From: an uncultured Alphaproteobacteria bacterium
GTDB taxonomy: Bacteria; Pseudomonadota; Alphaproteobacteria; UBA8366; JADFVY01
NCBI GenBank assembly: GCA_947259105.1
Contig: CAMYKU010000024.1
Span: 21,121-85,120, forward strand
Reading direction: 5' to 3'
DNA length: 64,000 nt
Made by a program: the position numbers and the translations under genes
The notes under the pieces: model-generated
What the model was told of the DNA's origin: nothing
Databases searched by the model: none
The model's input: only the letters and a program-made list of their open reading frames with translations
In this document: positions 58,675 to 64,000 of the stretch, piece by piece
Layout of the letters: every line of letters begins with the position of its first letter
How positions within the stretch are numbered: position 1 is the stretch's first letter

Positions 58675-61557
58675 TCACGCTTTCTCGATGTTGCACAGGG
58701 TGGCCTTGGTTTCCTGCATGTTGGTCACGATGTCGTATCCGTAGGTGCCCACGGTATTCGACGATTCACCCAGGACGATCGGATCGGCGCCCGCGGGATA
58801 TTTGTGGCGCAAATCCTCTCCTTCGAAATGGCCGCCGAAATGGAATGGCATGAAGGCGACCCCCCTGCCGACGCGCTCCGTGACCATCGCCATGACCTTG
58901 ACCTTCGAGCCCTCGGGGCTGTGGATCCAGACCATCTCGCCGTCGCGGATGCCAAGATTGTTGGCATCGATCGGGTGGATCTCGCAGAACATATCCTGCT
59001 GCAACTCCGCCAGCCACCGGTTCGACCGGCTCTCATCGCCTCCGCCCTCGTACTCCACAAGACGGCCCGACGTCAGGATGATCGGGAATTCCTTGGAGTA
59101 GTCGATATCCTGGATCGACTTGAACTTGGTCGGCAGGCGATACATCTTGCGGTCGTCGTAGGTCGGGTAGTCGGCCACCAGAGACCGGTCCGGCGCGTAT
59201 AGCGGCTCGCGATGCAGCGGCACCGGATCCGCGAAGGTCCAGACCACGGCACGGGCCTTGGCGTTGCCGAACGGCGCGCAGCCGTGCTTGATGGCGACCC
59301 GCTGGATGCCGCCGGAGAGGTCGGTCTTCCAGTTGGACTTGTCGCCGTTGCCCTTTGCCATGGTGGCTTTCTCTTCGGCGGTCAGGTCGCCGTCCCAGCC
59401 GAGCTTCTTGAGGACGGCCATGCTGAACTCGGGATAGCCGTCCTGGATTTCCGAACCAACCGAATAGGAGCCCTCGGCCAGCAGATTCTGACCCTCCCGC
59501 TCGACGCCGAAACGCGCGCGGAAATTGAGGCCGCCTTCGGCAACCGGCTTCGAGGTGTCGTAGAGGATCGGCGTCCCCGGATGCTTCATCTCCGCGGTGC
59601 CCCAGCACGGCCACGGCAGGCCGTAATACTCGCCGTCGGCCGGGCCGCCGATCGCCTGCAGCGTGGTCTTGTCGAACATGTGCTGGTTGGCCATGTGCAG
59701 CTTCAGGCGTTCCGGCGACTGGCCGGTATAGCCGATGGTCCACATGCCCTTGTTGAACTCGCGGGTGACGTCCTCGATCAACGGCTCGTTGTTCTCGACC
59801 TTGATGTTCTTGAACATCTCGTCGGCGAAGCCGAGCTTCCTGGCGAACAGATAGAGGATTTCATGGTCGGTCTTGGAATCCCATTTCGGTTCGATGACCT
59901 TCTCACGCCACTGCAGCGAGCGGTTCGACGCGGTGACCGATCCATAGGTCTCGAACTGCGTCGACGCCGGCAGCAGATAGACGCCGTCCTTGCGGTCGTG
60001 CAGCACGGCCGAAACTGTCGGATAGGGATCGATCACGACCAGCAGGTCGAGCTTCTCCATCGCCGCCTTCATCTCCTTCAGGCGAGTCTGGGAGTTCGGC
60101 GCGTGGCCGTCGAACACCATGGCGCGGACATTGTCCGGCTGGTCCATATTGGCCTTGTCCTCGAGCACGCCGTCGATCCAGCGCGATACCGGGATACCCG
60201 CGGACTCCATCAGCTTCTGATCCGCGAACCGGCCCTTAAGCCACTCGTAATCGACGTCCCAAACACGGGCCCAGTGCTTCCACGACCCCGTCGCCAGGCC
60301 GTAATAGCCGGGCAGCGAGTGGCTAAGCACGCACATGTCGGTCGCGCCCTGGACGTTGTCATGGCCGCGGAAGATATTCGCGCCGCCGCCCGCTGTGCCC
60401 ATATTGCCAAGCGCCAGCTGCAGGACGCAGTACGCGCGGGTGTTGCTGGACCCGTTGGTGTGCTGGGTCCCGCCCATGCACCAGACGATGGTGCCGGGGC
60501 GATTTTCGGCCAGCGTCCGCGCAACCCGCCGCATCTGGGACGCAGGCACGCCGGTAACGCGCTCGGTCTCCTTCGGGTCCCACTTCTTCACTTCGTCCTT
60601 GATCTGTTCCATGCCCCAGACGCGGCTGCGGATGAACTCCTTGTCCTCCCAACCGTTCTCGAAGACATGCCACAGGAGGCCCCAGACCAGCGCAACGTCG
60701 GAGCCCGGACGGAACCGGACGAATTCGTTGGCATGGGCCGCCGTGCGCGTAAAGCGCGGATCGCAGACGATCAGCGGCGCGTTGTTCTGCTCCTTGGCCT
60801 TGAGGATATGCTGCACCGCCACCGGATGCGCCTCGGCCGGGTTGGAGCCGATCAGGAGCATCGCGCGCGAATTGTGCATATCGTTGTAGCTGTTTGTCAT
60901 GGCGCCGTAGCCCCAGGTGTTCGCGACACCCGCAACCGTGGTCGAATGACAGATCCGCGCCTGATGGTCGCCGTTGTTCGAGCCCCAGAAGGCATAGAAC
61001 TTGCGGAACAGGTAGGACTGTTCGTTGTTGTGTTTCGCCGACCCCAGCCAGTAGACCGAATCCGGCCCCGACTCCTGGCGGATCTTCAGCATGGTGTCGC
61101 CGATCTCGTTGATCGCGTCGTCCCAGCTGACGGCCTTGTACTTGCCGTCGACAAGCTTCATCGGCGTGCGCAGGCGCCTCTCGCCGATCGCGTGCTCGCG
61201 GACCGACGCGCCCTTGGCGCAATGGGCGCCGAGGTTGAAGGGGCTGTCGAAGCCCGGCTCCTGGCCAATCCAGGTGCCGTTCTGCACTTCGGCGACAACC
61301 GTGCAGCCGACCGAGCAGTGCGTACAGATGGATTTCTTGATTTCGATACCGGCCGCGGCGGCCTGAGCCTCGGCCTTGCGGACGGTCGCACCGGTAAAGG
61401 CGCCGGCGGCAGCGAGTCCACCAGCCGCCAGGCCGGAATTACGCAGGAAGGTACGGCGATCGACCGCACCGCCTGTCACGCCAGCCAGCGTCCTGGAAAG
61501 CTGTGCACCCCGCACCAGTCCCTTGGATTTTTTCCTAAGCATCTCGTCGTCTCCCAA
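58675..61557 (-). CDS. Formate dehydrogenase catalytic subunit, TAT-exported, cysteine type
   Basis: DRRTFLRNSGLAAGGLAAAG TAT signal; CTHCSVGCTVVAEVQNGTWIGQEP; ARICHSTTVAGVANTWGYGAMTNSYND active-site Cys; molybdopterin dinucleotide-binding C-terminus. Confidence 0.95.
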   Translation of the reverse strand: MGDDEMLRKKSKGLVRGAQLSRTLAGVTGGAVDRRTFLRNSGLAAGGLAAAGAFTGATVRKAEAQAAAAGIEIKKSICTHCSVGCTVVAEVQNGTWIGQEPGFDSPFNLGAHCAKGASVREHAIGERRLRTPMKLVDGKYKAVSWDDAINEIGDTMLKIRQESGPDSVYWLGSAKHNNEQSYLFRKFYAFWGSNNGDHQARICHSTTVAGVANTWGYGAMTNSYNDMHNSRAMLLIGSNPAEAHPVAVQHILKAKEQNNAPLIVCDPRFTRTAAHANEFVRFRPGSDVALVWGLLWHVFENGWEDKEFIRSRVWGMEQIKDEVKKWDPKETERVTGVPASQMRRVARTLAENRPGTIVWCMGGTQHTNGSSNTRAYCVLQLALGNMGTAGGGANIFRGHDNVQGATDMCVLSHSLPGYYGLATGSWKHWARVWDVDYEWLKGRFADQKLMESAGIPVSRWIDGVLEDKANMDQPDNVRAMVFDGHAPNSQTRLKEMKAAMEKLDLLVVIDPYPTVSAVLHDRKDGVYLLPASTQFETYGSVTASNRSLQWREKVIEPKWDSKTDHEILYLFARKLGFADEMFKNIKVENNEPLIEDVTREFNKGMWTIGYTGQSPERLKLHMANQHMFDKTTLQAIGGPADGEYYGLPWPCWGTAEMKHPGTPILYDTSKPVAEGGLNFRARFGVEREGQNLLAEGSYSVGSEIQDGYPEFSMAVLKKLGWDGDLTAEEKATMAKGNGDKSNWKTDLSGGIQRVAIKHGCAPFGNAKARAVVWTFADPVPLHREPLYAPDRSLVADYPTYDDRKMYRLPTKFKSIQDIDYSKEFPIILTSGRLVEYEGGGDESRSNRWLAELQQDMFCEIHPIDANNLGIRDGEMVWIHSPEGSKVKVMAMVTERVGRGVAFMPFHFGGHFEGEDLRHKYPAGADPIVLGESSNTVGTYGYDIVTNMQETKATLCNIEKA

Positions 61558-61574
61558 TTTTACGATCAGCGACC

Positions 61575-61772
61575 CTAGAACTTCGCCAGTTCGTAGTAGG
61601 TGCGAACATGCTCCGTTTCACGATAACCGGAGTCCTTGCGGCCTGCCTCGACGGTCGCCCCGGCTTTTCCGGTTGACGATGCCATCAGCGCGGCACCCGT
61701 AACGCCTCCCAAACCCGCGAGTTTGAGAAGATCCCGCCGTGCGACCTTCTGACTGTCTTCTGTGGTTTTCAT
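61575..61772 (-). CDS. Twin-arginine small protein of formate dehydrogenase region
   Basis: ARRDLLKLAGLGGVTGAALMASS...GYRETEHVRTYYELAKF, typical small TAT protein upstream of fdhA. Confidence 0.85.
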   Translation of the reverse strand: MKTTEDSQKVARRDLLKLAGLGGVTGAALMASSTGKAGATVEAGRKDSGYRETEHVRTYYELAKF

Positions 61773-61830
61773 CGCCTCAACCTTTCACGCTGGTCATAAC
61801 CATTCCGCCCGACCGCTCCGGTCACCCGGA

Positions 61831-62451
61831 TCAGGCCGCCATCTCGAATGCCGTGGCTTCGATCTCCATGAAAATGCGCCCGACCGTGCCAACCGGCATG
61901 TAGAACCGCGCCGATTTCGCCGCCTCGAGATCGGCGAAAAACTGGCCCGCCCAGGGGCCGATATGGGCATCGAAGAACTTGCGCTGCGTTGCCAGATCGG
62001 CCGGCGCACCGAAGTCGCCCTCGATCAGGCCGGCCATCATTTCGCACAGCGACGCAATATTGTCTTCCGGCTCGCGCAGGCTTTCGGCGCGCGCAATGCC
62101 CAGGCGCGCCATTTCCTCGCGCAGCCTGGCGAGCGGCTTTTCATAAACGAATCCGGTAAGATAATACGAACCGTAGGGCATCAACTCGCCGCGGCCGACG
62201 CCGATGAACAGATCGTGGAATTCATCGTCGACCACAGCCGGATCGCTCGTCGCGGCCACGCGTCCCAAGGTGCCCAGGGCCCGCCCCAGCTGACTGCCGT
62301 CATCGCCGTTCAGCGCCGCGACCCGGTCCAGGGCCGTGCGGTCCGGCTGCCTCGCAAACAGTCCGGCCAACAGGCGGTACATCTGTGCACGCAGCCTGTC
62401 TTCTTCGTTGATCTCTGCCGACTTATTTGCAGCAGCGGGTTCGTCGCTCAC
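61831..62451 (-). CDS. TorD-family molecular chaperone
   Basis: RLRAQMYRLLAGLFARQPD; DEFHDLFIGVGRGELMPYGSYYLTGFVYEKPLARLREEMARLGIARAE. Confidence 0.88.
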   Translation of the reverse strand: MSDEPAAANKSAEINEEDRLRAQMYRLLAGLFARQPDRTALDRVAALNGDDGSQLGRALGTLGRVAATSDPAVVDDEFHDLFIGVGRGELMPYGSYYLTGFVYEKPLARLREEMARLGIARAESLREPEDNIASLCEMMAGLIEGDFGAPADLATQRKFFDAHIGPWAGQFFADLEAAKSARFYMPVGTVGRIFMEIEATAFEMAA

Positions 62452-62664
62452 AGCGAATTAGCCCCTATCTCTCCTCCCAAGGCGAAAAGAGTACGGCATG
62501 CCGACGGGCGGGGTCAACTACAACTGTGGAACCCGCAGTTCACAACACCGTCAGATAACAGTCGAAAAAATAACAAATTTTTTGGGGTTATTTAAGGCGG
62601 TGAAGCGGTGCCCGAACTCAGCTGGCTTGCAACCTCGGATGGTCTAAACCACTTCCGGCGTATA

Positions 62665-63207
62665 CTATCCGTGTTCTTTGTTTTCTTCGTCCGACGCCTG
62701 CTCGTCAACGGCAATCTGCTTATCGGCAACGGGTTCCCGGTCCCGCGCAGCTTCGGGAACCTCCTTGTCGTCCCCGTCCTCCTCGGTGGTCTTCGTGGCA
62801 TAACCGCGGCCCGCTTCCCAGGCCGACTTCATCCCCTCTACCACCATCGCCGCGTCCGTGTAATCCTCACCATACTCGACCATCTCGTCGATGACGTTGA
62901 ACACGGGATCGCTGGTCCACAGCTTGCGCAACGCCAGCCGGCGCAACTCGTCCGGCACGCCGTCCTTCATGAAGGCGGTGAAGTCGGACCCGGCGGTCAG
63001 CGACTCGACGTCGGGCAGGTCGCGTTCGGGAGCCGGCTGCCCGGTCTCTGCCGGTCCGGATTTCGCCTCGTCCGCCGGCGCATCCGCCGTGGCGGGGACG
63101 GCGGCCGTCTCTTCGGCGATGGCCGGGGCGGCGCCGCCACGGCGTTGCCGGGCCGCCGCCTTGCGTTGCGCCCAGCGGGCCAGCCCGCCCTTCTCCTCAG
63201 AACTCAT
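62665..63207 (-). CDS. DUF3306 domain-containing protein
   Basis: LARWAQRKAAARQRRGG...LPDVESLTAGSDFTAFMKDGVPDELRRLALRKLWTSDPVFNVIDEMVEYGEDYTD. Confidence 0.88.
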   Translation of the reverse strand: MSSEEKGGLARWAQRKAAARQRRGGAAPAIAEETAAVPATADAPADEAKSGPAETGQPAPERDLPDVESLTAGSDFTAFMKDGVPDELRRLALRKLWTSDPVFNVIDEMVEYGEDYTDAAMVVEGMKSAWEAGRGYATKTTEEDGDDKEVPEAARDREPVADKQIAVDEQASDEENKEHG

Positions 63208-63736
63208 GGCCTTCGCTCCATCCCGATCCACGCCCATAGCGGGGTTTGGCCGACTCGTCGCCTTCCGTGCTGCGGCGCAGCCGCCGCTTGCGGAACGGCT
63301 CCTCGACGTGGTGGGCATCGATAAACGCGCGCAGCCAGGCGATCATGCTCTCCGGCATCGGAACGCCTTCCACGATGTTCTCTCCGGCATCGGCGTAATC
63401 CTGCGCTTCATACGTCGAGACCGTGGCGAGGAAGGGTGTAACATCGTGCTCTCCCTCAAGATCTTCCTGCAGCACCACGAAGACCCGCGGCGGGTCGGCC
63501 GACAGGCAATCCAGGTACGCCGCGGTATCGGTCCGGTGGACCTCGATGGCAAGAGTGCCCGCGAGATACTGCTCCCAGCCCTCGCCTTCCCTGAGCTTCT
63601 TCCATGGGCCGGACGGGTCGGCCGGCGGCGCGCCCGGGATCACGGCCACCGGCAGCCACGCGTGGTCCTGCCAGGGGTGGCTGCTGTCGCGCCGCTCCAC
63701 GACGATGCCGACAGGCAATGTTTCGGTTCGTTGCAT
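63197..63736 (-). CDS. DUF3305 domain-containing protein
   Basis: LPVGIVVERRDSSHPWQDHAWLPVAVIPGAPP; LEGEHDVTPFLATVSTYEAQDYADAGENIVEGVPMPESMIAWLRAFIDAHH. Confidence 0.88.
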   Translation of the reverse strand: MQRTETLPVGIVVERRDSSHPWQDHAWLPVAVIPGAPPADPSGPWKKLREGEGWEQYLAGTLAIEVHRTDTAAYLDCLSADPPRVFVVLQEDLEGEHDVTPFLATVSTYEAQDYADAGENIVEGVPMPESMIAWLRAFIDAHHVEEPFRKRRLRRSTEGDESAKPRYGRGSGWSEGHEF

Positions 63737-63775
63737 CCGGCTCCTCTTCCCGGGATGTCAGGGCCGTCAGAGACT

Positions 63776-63906
63776 CTAGCGCATTATCCACTTAAGTGAA
63801 ATCGGCACCAGCCCGCTCCCCCACCCGGCCACCCATACGGCATCGTACACTGTGGGTGGCCGGGTGGGGGAGCGGGCTGGTGCGAACTTAACGGATAATG
63901 CGCTAG
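63776..63906. mobile_element. Long TA-flanked palindrome, MITE-like
   Basis: CTAGCGCATTATCC ... GGATAATGCGCTAG termini; arms GCACCAGCCCGCTCCCCCACCCGGCCACCCA fully inverted around CGGCATCGTACA. Confidence 0.75.
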
Positions 63907-63915
63907 TGTCCTGGT

Positions 63916-64000
63916 TCAGAAGTTCGCTGCATTAGTAGCATTTGTATTTCTCAGGCAGAAGCGCTCGATCGAGGCGAGTATGTCATCGGCGGACTTGGTC
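63916..64000 (-). mobile_element. 3' end of IS630-like transposase, truncated by window edge
   Basis: Minus strand TKSADDILASIERFCLRNTNATNAANF*, resembling IS630-family C-termini. Confidence 0.6.

Noticed and set aside
58675-61557. Selenocysteine in the formate dehydrogenase active site
   Set aside because: Active-site motif ARICHSTTV reads Cys and the ORF has no internal stop
1-64000. CRISPR arrays, prophage or defence island
   Set aside because: No regularly spaced direct repeats, no Cas, phage structural or restriction genes recognised

Overview
High-GC alphaproteobacterial chromosomal window, gene dense. Main blocks, left to right: (1) a TPR lipoprotein, LysM/polysaccharide deacetylase and HAMP Ser/Thr kinase trio; (2) tRNA-Glu(CTC), an agmatinase-family gene and an orphan ABC substrate-binding protein; (3) a DSD1-like PLP racemase/aldolase and an aldehyde:ferredoxin oxidoreductase family gene; (4) an SOS mutasome cassette imuA-imuB-dnaE2 with an alphaproteobacterial LexA box, interrupted by an orphan FitA-type antitoxin; (5) a frameshifted threonine aldolase, rluD, rpoH; (6) purA, hisZ, FG-GAP protein, serA, serC; (7) an array of four consecutive PAS-histidine kinases with no response regulator; (8) acyl-CoA dehydrogenase, XRE regulator, folK-folP, acyl-CoA ligase, mlaC; (9) a periplasmic formate dehydrogenase cluster (DUF3305, DUF3306, TorD, TAT peptide, fdhA, fdhB) followed by a WD40-cytochrome c fusion; (10) a long TA-flanked palindrome and the 3' end of an IS630-like transposase at the right edge. 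The signals most worth follow-up are the four-kinase array with swapped membrane domains, a palindromic element apparently inserted in frame in imuA and related to the 63.8 kb palindrome, the FDH cluster lacking a cytochrome b subunit beside a WD40-cytochrome c protein, a dispersed TTGCTGCANTGCAGCAA box, and a duplicated CCCATGCAAAGGNGTTTTC element placed about 225-260 bp upstream of two genes. All calls come from reading the sequence; no database search was run.
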